From assembly GCA_016720595.1 (NCBI GenBank), contig JADKKI010000015.1, positions 124,001 through 188,000 on the forward strand: a DNA stretch of 64,000 nt, read 5' to 3'. The notes below the pieces were generated by a model. That model worked only from the letters and a program-made list of their open reading frames with translations. It had not been told where the DNA came from and made no database searches. Source of the DNA: Myxococcales bacterium. Its GTDB lineage: Bacteria > Myxococcota_A > Polyangia > Haliangiales > Haliangiaceae. Positions 8,570 to 17,006 of the stretch are shown in pieces (positions within the stretch are counted from its first letter, which is position 1; the number at the start of each line of letters is the position of its first letter). A program made the translations under genes and the position numbers.

Positions 8570-9532
8570 GTGGTCGTGACCGCGCAACCTCGCCTGACAC
8601 CGCTCCTGGGCGGGGGCGCCGACGAGCGCGCGCGCACGGTGGAGCCGGCGCGCACGGGGTGGGGCCCGATCCGGTTCGTGCGCCAGCTCGCCCGCGCGGT
8701 CTACGACGACAACATCGACGACGTCGGCGCGATGATGGCGTACTACGCCGTCCTCGCGCTGTTCCCGATGCTGGTGTTCGTGGTGACGATCGCACTGCTC
8801 GTGATCGATCCGGCGACCGTGCATCAGGGCGTGCTGATCGCGACCTCCGCGATGCCCGAGTCGCTCCGCGTCATGATCTCGCAGCAGGTCACCGCCCTGA
8901 TCGAGCACGCCGACGCCGGGTTCGCGATCGGTGGCGCGCTGTTTGCGCTGTGGGGCGCATCTCGCGGCGCCGCGGCGCTGTGCGGTGCGCTCAACGGGAT
9001 CCTCGGCAAGCAGGAGACCCGCGGGTTCTTCCATCGCCAGGCCACGGCGATCGCGCTGACCTTCGCCGTCGCGCTGCTGATCGTGCTCGCGCTCGGCCTG
9101 CTCGTGGTCGGCCCGCTGCTCGGGCACTACGTCGCTGATCGGCTCGGCCTCGGCGACGCCTTCGATCTGGCGTGGGGCATCGGCCACTGGATCGGCGCGG
9201 GCATGCTGGTCATGCTGGTGTGGGCGCTGCTCTACAAGTTCCTGCCGAACACGGATGCGCCACTGCGGGTGTTCACGCCGGGTGCGTTCGTGGGCGTCAT
9301 GCTGTGGCTCGGGATCTCGTACCTGTTCGGGCTCTACCTCGCGCAGGTCAGCAGCTACGAGACGACCTACGGGGCGCTCGGCGGGGCGATCGCGTTCCTG
9401 ACCTGGCTGTGGCTCTCCAACATCGCGCTCCTGTTCGGGGCGGAGTTCAACGACGTGCTGGCGGACTTCCGTAAGGACCGGAGCGCCGCCGCCGCCCTGC
9501 TCGCCGACGAGCACGAACAGCCGCCCGCGTGA
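8570..9532 (+). CDS. YihY/BrkB family inner-membrane protein
   Basis: 320 aa. The pattern DDVGAMMAYYAVLALFPMLVFVVTIALL is the signature of the YihY/virulence factor BrkB family. About six membrane helices follow, with the conserved late segment SSYETTYGALGGAIAFLTWLWLSNIALLFGAEFN. The N-terminus (about residues 1-30) and a short charged C-tail face the cytoplasm by prediction. The family is widespread but its transport role is still unclear. The GTG at 8570 gives the longest frame; the true start may be slightly downstream. Confidence 0.88.
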   Translation: MVVTAQPRLTPLLGGGADERARTVEPARTGWGPIRFVRQLARAVYDDNIDDVGAMMAYYAVLALFPMLVFVVTIALLVIDPATVHQGVLIATSAMPESLRVMISQQVTALIEHADAGFAIGGALFALWGASRGAAALCGALNGILGKQETRGFFHRQATAIALTFAVALLIVLALGLLVVGPLLGHYVADRLGLGDAFDLAWGIGHWIGAGMLVMLVWALLYKFLPNTDAPLRVFTPGAFVGVMLWLGISYLFGLYLAQVSSYETTYGALGGAIAFLTWLWLSNIALLFGAEFNDVLADFRKDRSAAAALLADEHEQPPA

Positions 9533-9661
9533 ACGTCTCCGACAGGTAGGCGAGAAATCCGTGTGGTCCCCCATACGGAGGGTACGTGACGGGCTCCACG
9601 CGCCGATCTTTCTCGTCGACCTTCCGTAGACGCCGGCTCGCCCAACCCGATCGGGTGTGGC

Positions 9662-9667
9662 TATACT
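9662..9667 (+). promoter_or_regulatory. Candidate -10 box TATACT for the lipase-FadL operon
   Basis: TATACT followed by G lies 31 bp upstream of the ATG at 9698, a fitting distance for a sigma-70-type -10 element. No good -35 is visible. The same TA(T/C)ACTG string recurs before other genes here (16984, 20036 and 24641 on the minus strand). Confidence 0.35.
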
Positions 9668-9697
9668 GCGCGCTGCTTCGACTAACCGGAGAGATGC

Positions 9698-12019
9698 ATG
9701 CAAAACAAGTTCTTGGCCTGGCTCGTACCCAGCCTCCTGATCGGTGCAACTGGCTGCCCTGACATCAAGGTCGACCCCGGGGAGGGCGTCGGCGATATGC
9801 CCGCCGAGGGCCCGATCGTCGAGTTCGATCCGTCGGCCAAGATCCTGCCGTTCCCGAACAACCTCGTGCTCGATCCGGCGACCGGCAAGGTCAACCTGCC
9901 CGAGCAGTGCAACGAGAGCGCGACCACCGCGGCGATCCGCACCAAGGCGCTCAACACGCTCGACGGCTTCGGCACGTTCGAGCTGCCGATGCAGGTCACG
10001 TTCACCGAGGCGGTCGACGAGGCCAGCCTGGTCGGCAAGGTCGTGCTGTACAAGCGCGCGACCGGCACCACCGCGGTCGACCCGCTGACCGCGATGGCCA
10101 TCCCGCTCAAGCTGATCAAGAGCACCACGATCCGGTACGCCAACTCGACGAACATCAAGGCCTGCACCGATCCCAAGATGATCGACTCGGTCGTGATGGT
10201 GCCGCTGGTGCCGCTCGATCAGAAGTCGACCTACGTCGCGGCGATCCTCAAGGGCGTGAAGACTGCCTCGGGCGCCGACTACGGTGCCTCGTTCACTTGG
10301 TCGCTGATCCGCCAGGAGCAGGACCCGGTCACCCTCGCAGACGCGAGCTGCAACCCGGCGACGGGCAGCTGCGCGATCGGCTCGGATGAGACCCCGCTCG
10401 AGCCCAACGATCCCGAGGATCTGAACGCCAACGGCATCAGCGATCAGCTCGAGAAGCTCAACGGCATCGATCTGCTGTGGAAGGCGCACAACAAGGCGCT
10501 GACCTTCCTCGCCGGCACGTCGCACGCCCGCGAGGACATCCTGGTCGCGTGGGAGTTCAACACCCAGACCGTCACGGATCCGCTGGATCCCACGGTCACG
10601 GGGAGCCTCGCGTCGAAGATCGACATGGCGCCGGTGTTCGGCGTCGCCACCCAGCTGCCCGGTGGCGTCACCGCCGAGCAGTTCCTGCAGTCCCGGCTCC
10701 CGGCCGGCTCGTGCAGCGCAGACGGCGGCTCGCTGCCGTGCAACGCGGTCGGCGACATCGTCGGTGGCCTGCTCAACACCAACAACTACCAGGTCGATCA
10801 GCCCGCCAAGGTGACGACCGGCTCCACCAACCCGAACTTTGGCGGCCCGATCCCCGGCGGCTTCAGCGACCCGGTCAATCCGACCAAGGTCGGCGATCGC
10901 GGCATCGCGATGCTCGGCTTGGTCCGGGTGCACCGCCTTGCCCGGCGACGACCGTGCCTGTGGGTGGCTGGCCCGGTGATCATCTTCGGTCACGGCCTCG
11001 GCAGCTCGAAGACCACGCTCGTCGCGATCGGCTCGCAGTTCGCGGCCGCGGGATACGCGTCGGTGGCGATCGACTTCGTCGCCCACGACAGCCGCGCCGT
11101 CCGGATCTCCACCGACGCCGCGATCGGCTGCGCGGACTCCGGCACTCCGGCCGCAGCGCCTCCGCCCACCTCGTTCCCGCAGTGCTACGCGCCGTTCCTG
11201 TCGTCGGACCTCGGCGCCACGCGTGACAACATCCGCCAGAGCGTGCTCGACCTCCAGGAGCTGGTCGGTGGTCTCAAGGGCTGCGGCACCACGGCGTGCG
11301 GCCCGCTCAAGATCGACGTCAACAACATCTCGTACGTCGGCATCTCGCTCGGCGGCATCATGGGCTCGACCGCGGTCGCCGCGAACCCCGGCTTCCGGTC
11401 GGCCGTGCTCAACGTCCCGGGCGTTGGCTGGGCCGACATCCTCGAGAACTCGCAGACCAACGGGATCAAGTGCCCGCTCGTCGACGCCCTCATCGATGCC
11501 AAGATCCTCACCGGCGAGAAGTGGAACCCGAGCGTGACGCCGAACACCGGCCTGTGCACCACGGATGCGTGGAAGGCCCAGCCGGGGTACGCGTCATTCG
11601 CCGCGATCGGTCGCTGGGTGCTCGACCCGGCCGATGGCGCGAACTTCACGCGCAAGCTCGCCACCCGCAAGATCCTGATCCAGGAGGTCGTCGGTGACCT
11701 CACGGTGCCGAACATCGCCACCAACAACGAGGCCGCACTCGTGGGCCTGACCGGGATGATGGCCGACGCGGCGGGCGCTCCGCCGATCGCCCCGTCCGCG
11801 GCGATCACCACCGCGCCGACGACGAACAAGTTCGTGAAGTACATGAACCTCGCGCCCAACGCGGGCGTGGGCTTCCCGGGCAACACCTTCGAGCACCCGT
11901 CGCTCCTGCGTCCGGCGCCGTCGCCCGGCACCACCACGGTCGGCAGCGACGGTCGCCTCGGCACCGCGCGGCTTCAGACCGACGCGATCACCTTCCTCGT
12001 CCTCAACAAGGCCAACTGA
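9698..12019 (+). CDS. Bacterial virulence-factor-lipase-like alpha/beta hydrolase lipoprotein
   Basis: 773 aa. The start ATG follows GGAGAG. The lipoprotein signal has lipobox IGATGC. The N-terminal half (about 30-330) has the PFPNNLVLDPATGKVNLP opening typical of the Lipase_bact_N domain. The hydrolase half has IIFGHGLGSSK (oxyanion region) and the nucleophile elbow GISLGG with Ser550. The segment between about residues 405 and 425 reads as an odd Arg/Leu/Trp string. In the +1 frame the same DNA reads PCPATTVPVGGWP, which fits the family, so paired indels are likely. The gene ends 2 bp before a FadL porin gene. Predicted role: release of fatty acids at the cell surface. Confidence 0.8.
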   Translation: MQNKFLAWLVPSLLIGATGCPDIKVDPGEGVGDMPAEGPIVEFDPSAKILPFPNNLVLDPATGKVNLPEQCNESATTAAIRTKALNTLDGFGTFELPMQVTFTEAVDEASLVGKVVLYKRATGTTAVDPLTAMAIPLKLIKSTTIRYANSTNIKACTDPKMIDSVVMVPLVPLDQKSTYVAAILKGVKTASGADYGASFTWSLIRQEQDPVTLADASCNPATGSCAIGSDETPLEPNDPEDLNANGISDQLEKLNGIDLLWKAHNKALTFLAGTSHAREDILVAWEFNTQTVTDPLDPTVTGSLASKIDMAPVFGVATQLPGGVTAEQFLQSRLPAGSCSADGGSLPCNAVGDIVGGLLNTNNYQVDQPAKVTTGSTNPNFGGPIPGGFSDPVNPTKVGDRGIAMLGLVRVHRLARRRPCLWVAGPVIIFGHGLGSSKTTLVAIGSQFAAAGYASVAIDFVAHDSRAVRISTDAAIGCADSGTPAAAPPPTSFPQCYAPFLSSDLGATRDNIRQSVLDLQELVGGLKGCGTTACGPLKIDVNNISYVGISLGGIMGSTAVAANPGFRSAVLNVPGVGWADILENSQTNGIKCPLVDALIDAKILTGEKWNPSVTPNTGLCTTDAWKAQPGYASFAAIGRWVLDPADGANFTRKLATRKILIQEVVGDLTVPNIATNNEAALVGLTGMMADAAGAPPIAPSAAITTAPTTNKFVKYMNLAPNAGVGFPGNTFEHPSLLRPAPSPGTTTVGSDGRLGTARLQTDAITFLVLNKAN

Positions 12020-12021
12020 TC

Positions 12022-13251
12022 ATGCGTACCCTCAGCAAGACTTTGTTCCTGGTCGTAGGCATGACCGGTGCCGCGTCCGCCAACGGCTTCTACATCAACG
12101 AGCACGACGCGAAGGTCACCGGCCGCGGCGGTGCCTCGACGGCCACCGACACCGATCCGTCCTCGATCGTCTACAACCCCGGCGGCCTCGCGGTCGGCGA
12201 GGGCACGTCGTTCTCGATCGGCGCGTCGCTGATCGCAGCGCAGGCGTCGTACACGGACACCAACAACCTGAAGACCGACACCAACGCGCCGCCGGCCGTG
12301 CTGCCGCAGGTGTTCGTCGCCCACCGCATCAACAAGATGTTCGCGGTCGGCATCGGGTTCCACCTGCCGTTCGGTCTCGCCGTCTCGTGGCCGGATAGCT
12401 CGCCGCAGGCCGACGTGGTGACCAAGCAGGACCTGCGTACGTACTTCATCACGCCGGCGGTCGGCGTGAACCTCGACAAGCAGGTGCCGGGGCTCTCGAT
12501 CGGCGCGGGACTCGATCTCGTGCCGTCCACGGTCAAGCTGGAGTCGAACCTCTACTTCGGCACCGAGCAGGGCACGGCCACGCTGGGTGGCACCGCGTTC
12601 GGCATCGGCGGCCGGTTCGGCATCATGTACCGCCCGCCGGCGCAGAAGAAGCTGTCGTTCGGCCTCGCCTACCGCAGCCAGATCAACCTGGACTTCACGG
12701 GCACCGGCGACTTCGACATGGCGGCGCCGTATCGCTCGCAGCTGCCGCCCGATGGCGACATCTCGACGACGCTGACGCTGCCGATGTCGATCTCGGGCGG
12801 CGTGGCGTTCCGGCCGAACGAGAAGATCGAGGTCGAGCTCAATGCGGTGTGGATCAACTGGGCGAAGTTCAAGACGATCGACATCACGCTCGCCGATGAC
12901 TCGCACACGGTGCAGGCGCAGAACTACAAGAACACCGTGACGCTGCGGCTCGGTGGCGAGTACAAGATCAACGACAAGGCCGCCGTCCGCGCCGGCTACA
13001 TCTACGATCCCACGCCCGTCCCGTCGACCACGCTGTCTGCGCGGCTTCCGGACATCGACCGGCACGACGTCACCGTCGGTGGTAGCTACAAGATCAACAA
13101 GAACCTCGATGCGCACCTGGCGGCGCTCCTGGTGATCCCGGGCACCAACGAGTCGAGCAACGCCGACCCGTACATGCCGATCCACAAGGGCACGTACGAC
13201 GTCACCGCGTTCGTCGCGTCGCTCGGGCTCGCCGGTCGGTTCGGAAACTGA
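12022..13251 (+). CDS. FadL/OmpP1/TodX-family outer-membrane transport protein
   Basis: 409 aa. A signal peptide ending in ASA is followed by NGFYINEHDAKVTGRGGAS. This N-terminal hatch sequence is typical of the FadL family, as are the SSIVYNPGGLA motif and the alternating beta-strand pattern to the end; the last strand ends in GRFGN (C-terminal aromatic-X rule roughly met). FadL proteins pass long-chain fatty acids and other hydrophobic molecules through the outer membrane. It lies 2 bp after the lipase gene, so the pair probably acts in one lipid-uptake pathway. Confidence 0.9.
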   Translation: MRTLSKTLFLVVGMTGAASANGFYINEHDAKVTGRGGASTATDTDPSSIVYNPGGLAVGEGTSFSIGASLIAAQASYTDTNNLKTDTNAPPAVLPQVFVAHRINKMFAVGIGFHLPFGLAVSWPDSSPQADVVTKQDLRTYFITPAVGVNLDKQVPGLSIGAGLDLVPSTVKLESNLYFGTEQGTATLGGTAFGIGGRFGIMYRPPAQKKLSFGLAYRSQINLDFTGTGDFDMAAPYRSQLPPDGDISTTLTLPMSISGGVAFRPNEKIEVELNAVWINWAKFKTIDITLADDSHTVQAQNYKNTVTLRLGGEYKINDKAAVRAGYIYDPTPVPSTTLSARLPDIDRHDVTVGGSYKINKNLDAHLAALLVIPGTNESSNADPYMPIHKGTYDVTAFVASLGLAGRFGN

Positions 13252-13273
13252 TCGAACCCGCGCTCACCTGACC

Positions 13274-13307
13274 ACGGCCGCCCACCTCGGGCGGCCGTCT
13301 TCGTTTG
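13274..13307 (+). terminator. Rho-independent terminator after the lipase-FadL operon
   Basis: Perfect 10 bp stem ACGGCCGCCC / GGGCGGCCGT (13274-13283 and 13289-13298) with a 5-base loop, followed by CTTCGTTTG. It lies between convergent genes and could serve both directions. Confidence 0.85.
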
Positions 13308-13329
13308 TGGCCGGTGCGCCCAGGAGACG

Positions 13330-14688
13330 TCAGACCAGCACGGGTTCGATCAGCTCGATCTTGCGCCACGCGCCGGTCCGGAACCTGAGCGCGAACGCCG
13401 TGGCGAGCAGCGCCATGTACGCCGCGAGGCACAGCATGGCGCCCAGCGGTCCGCCGTTCCACCGCGTGACCACGAGGAACGCGGAGGGCATGAACACCGC
13501 CCACGCGAGGAGGAGGCGCGCGGTGGCGATCCACGCCGTGTCGCCGGCCGCGCGCAGCGTCTCGGAGAGGGTCATCGCCATGGCATCGAACACCTGCCAC
13601 GCCGCGCTCAGCGCGAGCATGCCGGTGCCGATCGCGACCAGGTTCCCGGACTTCCCGGGCTCTTCGAACAGCGATAGCACTCGCGCCGGCGCGACCAGGT
13701 AGAGCGCGCCGGTGACGCCCATCCAGACCCCAGTGCACGCGAGCGTGATCTTGACCTGGGGCCACACCGCATCCCGATCGCCGCGGCCGATCGCCTGCCC
13801 GGCGAGGATCGCGCCTGCCGACGCGAGCCCGAACGCGGGCATGAACGAGATCGAGTTCACGGCGATCACCACGTTGAGCGCCGCGACGGTCTCGTCCCCG
13901 AGGCTGGCGAGCACGCCGTTGACGAACAGCTGGAACGCCGCGAACTCGAGGAACCAGTTGAGCCCGTTGGGGAGACCGAACTTGATCACGCGGCGCAGCT
14001 CCGCAATCGAGAGCCCGAGCTTGCCCGCAGGCCGCGGCGCGCCACCCCAGCCGCGCCAGAACGCGATCGCCACGAACGCGAAGCCGGCCCAGGTGGCGAT
14101 CACGCTGCTCCACGCCGCACCGGCCACCCCGAGCGCGGGCGCGCCGAGGTGGCCATCGATCAGGATCCAGTTGAACGCCACCGCGAGCACCATCGAGATC
14201 AGGCCCGCCACCATCTGCATCCAGGTGACGCCGAGCCCGCCGTACCAGTTGCCGAGCGCCTCGACGCCCACCGCGGCACCGACGGACAGCACCCGGATCT
14301 CCATGTACCCGCTCATCTCCGAGCGCACGCCCTCCGAGTAGCCGGTGAGCGACAGCGCGGGCTCGATCAGCGGGATCAGGAGGACGGAGACCACGGCGGC
14401 GATCGCGGCGATCGCGAGCCCGTACCACGCGTAGCGCGGGGCGTCCTCGCGCGTGCCGCGGCCGACCAGCTGCGACACGAAGCTCTGCACGATGAACACC
14501 GTGCCCATCGGCAGGATGATGAAGCCCACCACGTTGAGGCCGCCGGTCGCGGTGGCCGCGAGGGCGCCCGAGCCGAGGTGCTTGACCTGGAGCGCGTCCG
14601 CGAACGTGATCACGGCCTGCGTGGCGCGCGCGAGGACCATCGGCAGGGCCAGCGCGAGCAGGAGCTTGAGGCGCGCGGCCACCGTCAT
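13330..14688 (-). CDS. MATE family multidrug exporter
   Basis: 452 aa with about twelve hydrophobic helices in two bundles. Typical MATE features are LALPMVLARATQAVITFADALQVKHLG near the start and an internal second half with GLPNGLNWFLEFAAFQLFVNGVLASLG. MATE proteins export cationic drugs or metabolites in exchange for Na+ or H+. Substrate unknown. The gene is convergent with FadL and divergent from the LigD polymerase gene, whose GTG lies 49 bp away. Confidence 0.9.
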   Translation of the reverse strand: MTVAARLKLLLALALPMVLARATQAVITFADALQVKHLGSGALAATATGGLNVVGFIILPMGTVFIVQSFVSQLVGRGTREDAPRYAWYGLAIAAIAAVVSVLLIPLIEPALSLTGYSEGVRSEMSGYMEIRVLSVGAAVGVEALGNWYGGLGVTWMQMVAGLISMVLAVAFNWILIDGHLGAPALGVAGAAWSSVIATWAGFAFVAIAFWRGWGGAPRPAGKLGLSIAELRRVIKFGLPNGLNWFLEFAAFQLFVNGVLASLGDETVAALNVVIAVNSISFMPAFGLASAGAILAGQAIGRGDRDAVWPQVKITLACTGVWMGVTGALYLVAPARVLSLFEEPGKSGNLVAIGTGMLALSAAWQVFDAMAMTLSETLRAAGDTAWIATARLLLAWAVFMPSAFLVVTRWNGGPLGAMLCLAAYMALLATAFALRFRTGAWRKIELIEPVLV

Positions 14689-14736
14689 GGGTCGGACACC
14701 ATGCGGTCTCGGAAGGAGTCGTGCAAGGATCTACAG

Positions 14737-16038
14737 GTGGCGAAGTCGACCAAGGTGCTGCTCGAGCTCGATGGGCACGAGGTCACCGTGTCGAACCCGG
14801 AGAAGCTGTACTTCCCGAAGGCAGGGATCACGAAGCTCGAGCTCGTGCAGTACTACCTGGCGGTCGCCGAGGGCGCGCTGCGCGGGGTGGCGAGGCGGCC
14901 GATGATCCTGAAGCGGTTCGTCGGAGGGATCGAGGAGGAGCCGTTCTATCAGAAGCGCGCACCGGTCAAGCGCCCGGACTGGGTGGAGGTCGCCACGTTC
15001 ACGTTCCCCTCGGGCCGGCACGCCGACGAGATCGCGGTGAGCACGCGCGCGCAGCTCGTGTACGTGGTGAACCTCGGGTGTGTGGACCTCAATCCGCACG
15101 CCGTGCGCAAAGAGGACATGGATCGGCCCGACGAGCTCCGGATCGATCTCGACCCGGTGCCCGGCGTCGGCTGGCCGCAGATCATCGAGGTGGCGCGGGT
15201 GGCGCGCGACGTGCTGGAGGAGCACGGCCTGGTCGGCTGGCCGAAGACCAGCGGCTCGAGAGGCGTCCATATCTGGGCGAGGATCGCACCGCGCTGGCCG
15301 TTCGCTCAGGTCCGGCGCGCGGGGCTCGCCTTCGCGCGCGAGGTCGAGCGTCGCGCACCTGGGATCGCCACGGCGAAGTGGTGGAAGGAGGAGCGGAGCG
15401 GCGTGTTCCTCGACTACAACCAGAATGCGCGGGATCGCACCACGGCGAGTGCGTACTCGGTGCGCGCCAAGGACGACGCGCGCGTCTCCATGCCGCTCCC
15501 GTGGGACGAGCTGTTCGTGTGCGATCCCGCGGCGTACACGCTCCGCACCGTGCCCGCGATGTTCGCCGCGCGCGGGGATGCGCACGCCGGGATCGATGCG
15601 GCCGTGGGATCGATCGATTCGCTGCTCGAGCTCGCAGCGCGGCAGGAGCTGGGCGGGGAGCGCGATGCGCCGTGGCCGCCGCACTACGCCAAGGGCGAAG
15701 ACGAGGCGCCGCGGGTGGCACCATCGCGGGCCCGAGCGACAAGCGCCGCCCCGAAGCCCGCGGGCAAGCGCACGCCCAAGCACCCGGTGATCACGATCGC
15801 GAACGCGAAGCAGAAGGCCGATGCGCTGGCGGCCCTCGAGCGCTGGAAGCAGCGGTACCCGAGCATCGCCGCGCAGCTGGCGGCGGAGGACGTGCTGATC
15901 GACACCAATCGCGGGCGCGCGACCGCCTGGTATCGGGTGCGGGTGAACCTCAAGAACGTTCCCGCCGCGGAGCACCCACCGCCCGAGCCGCCGGATCCGG
16001 ACTACGACTGGAAGACCGAGTGGACGGGTGGCTCCTGA
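14737..16038 (+). CDS. LigD-type DNA polymerase/primase domain protein
   Basis: 433 aa. The frame is open far upstream, but GTG 14737 is chosen because AAGGA lies 7 bases before it and homology-like sequence starts there (TNPEKLYFP-like SNPEKLYFPKAGITK). Family motifs seen: FYQKRAP, VVNLGCVDLNPH, ELRIDLDP (catalytic aspartates), KTSGSRGVHIW, DYNQNARDRTTASAYSVR. This is the polymerase domain of the NHEJ ligase LigD. A C-terminal extension of about 110 residues is unusual. The ATP-dependent ligase partner is a separate gene at 18943-20034. No Ku gene lies in the window. Confidence 0.9.
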   Translation: MAKSTKVLLELDGHEVTVSNPEKLYFPKAGITKLELVQYYLAVAEGALRGVARRPMILKRFVGGIEEEPFYQKRAPVKRPDWVEVATFTFPSGRHADEIAVSTRAQLVYVVNLGCVDLNPHAVRKEDMDRPDELRIDLDPVPGVGWPQIIEVARVARDVLEEHGLVGWPKTSGSRGVHIWARIAPRWPFAQVRRAGLAFAREVERRAPGIATAKWWKEERSGVFLDYNQNARDRTTASAYSVRAKDDARVSMPLPWDELFVCDPAAYTLRTVPAMFAARGDAHAGIDAAVGSIDSLLELAARQELGGERDAPWPPHYAKGEDEAPRVAPSRARATSAAPKPAGKRTPKHPVITIANAKQKADALAALERWKQRYPSIAAQLAAEDVLIDTNRGRATAWYRVRVNLKNVPAAEHPPPEPPDPDYDWKTEWTGGS

Positions 16039-16092
16039 TCCCTGACGCCCGAGGACTTCCTCACCCGCCGTCCCCGGGCGTATGATCGAGGC

Positions 16093-16869
16093 GTGATGCG
16101 CAGGGCAGTGGTCGCTGCGGTGCTTGCGGGCCTGGTGGCGGTCGCGGGCGCGCAGCCCAAGGATCCCGCCGCGGCCCAGGCGGCGTTCGCCGAGGGCCAG
16201 CAGCGCTATGCCGCCGGGGAGTACCTGATCGCCGCCGACAGGTTCGAGGCTGCGTACGCCCTGGATCCCGATCCGGTGTACCTGTTCAACAGCGCGCAGG
16301 CGTACCGCTTTGGCAATGCGTGCGCGAAGGCCGTGGCCACCTACCAGCGGTTTCTCGACGCGGCTCCCCAGGCGCCGAACGTCGCCAAGGTTCGGCAGTA
16401 CATGGCTCAATCGGAGGACTGCGCCAAGCAGCAGGCCGCTGCGCAGAGCCCACCCCCGTTGGTGCCGGATCCAATCGTGACGCCGCCGCCACCTCCTCCG
16501 ACCCACCCCACGAGTGATCCGGGCCGCGCGAAGCGCCTCGTCGGGCTCGGCCTCGGCGGCGTGGGCGTCGTGGTGCTCGGGGTGGCCGGGTACTACTCGT
16601 ACAAGAGCTTCGACTACGCGAGCCAGCGCGAGGAGCTCTGCAACGGCTGCATGTGGTCCGACGCCTTTACGACGCGGCAGAACCAGCTGAACTCCAAAGG
16701 GGAGACCGCCGAGACGGTCGCGCGGATCACCCTGGTGGCGGGCGGGGTCGCGCTGCTCGGGGGCGTGGGGTTGTATCTGTGGGGGCGCAGCGACGCCGCC
16801 GAGCACCCGACGGTGACCGTCGTTCCGACCGGGACCGGCGCGATGGCCGTCGGCGCCTTCGCGTTCTGA
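16093..16869 (+). CDS. TPR protein with two membrane segments (kinase-associated), copy 1
   Basis: 258 aa. A signal-like N-terminus (ending VAGAQP) is followed by a TPR region (FAEGQQRYAAGEYLIAADRFEAAY, PVYLFNSAQAYR). Then come a Pro-rich linker, a membrane helix (about 152-174), a short loop with two Cys (LCNGCMW) and a second helix ending GLYLWGRS. The start may be the GTG at 16093 or the ATG at 16096. It has the same order of parts as the gene at 28697, and both sit next to a PknB-type kinase gene, so the pair is probably a functional module. Confidence 0.75.
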   Translation: MMRRAVVAAVLAGLVAVAGAQPKDPAAAQAAFAEGQQRYAAGEYLIAADRFEAAYALDPDPVYLFNSAQAYRFGNACAKAVATYQRFLDAAPQAPNVAKVRQYMAQSEDCAKQQAAAQSPPPLVPDPIVTPPPPPPTHPTSDPGRAKRLVGLGLGGVGVVVLGVAGYYSYKSFDYASQREELCNGCMWSDAFTTRQNQLNSKGETAETVARITLVAGGVALLGGVGLYLWGRSDAAEHPTVTVVPTGTGAMAVGAFAF

Positions 16870-16983
16870 GCGGGCGTAGCTCCTGTGTAGGTGCGGCGCC
16901 CCTCGCGCCGGGCCCCGCGCCCCTCGCGCCCGTCGGGCCCCTCTGGCGGCAAGCTCCTGTCGGATCTGACAAACCCGACACGC

Positions 16984-16989
16984 TATACT
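16984..16989 (+). promoter_or_regulatory. Candidate -10 box TATACT for kinase gene 1
   Basis: TATACT plus G ends 17 bp before the GTG at 17007, so a start site near 16996 would give a short leader. It has the same core as the box before the lipase gene. No clear -35. Confidence 0.3.
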
Positions 16990-17006
16990 GGGAGCGCTTG
17001 GATCCC

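Noticed and set aside
7460..11086. Very long minus-strand open frame (1208 codons)
   Set aside because: It crosses the lipase, YihY, tRNA and lipoprotein genes in antisense and encodes Arg/Asp/His-rich nonsense typical of high-GC shadow frames.
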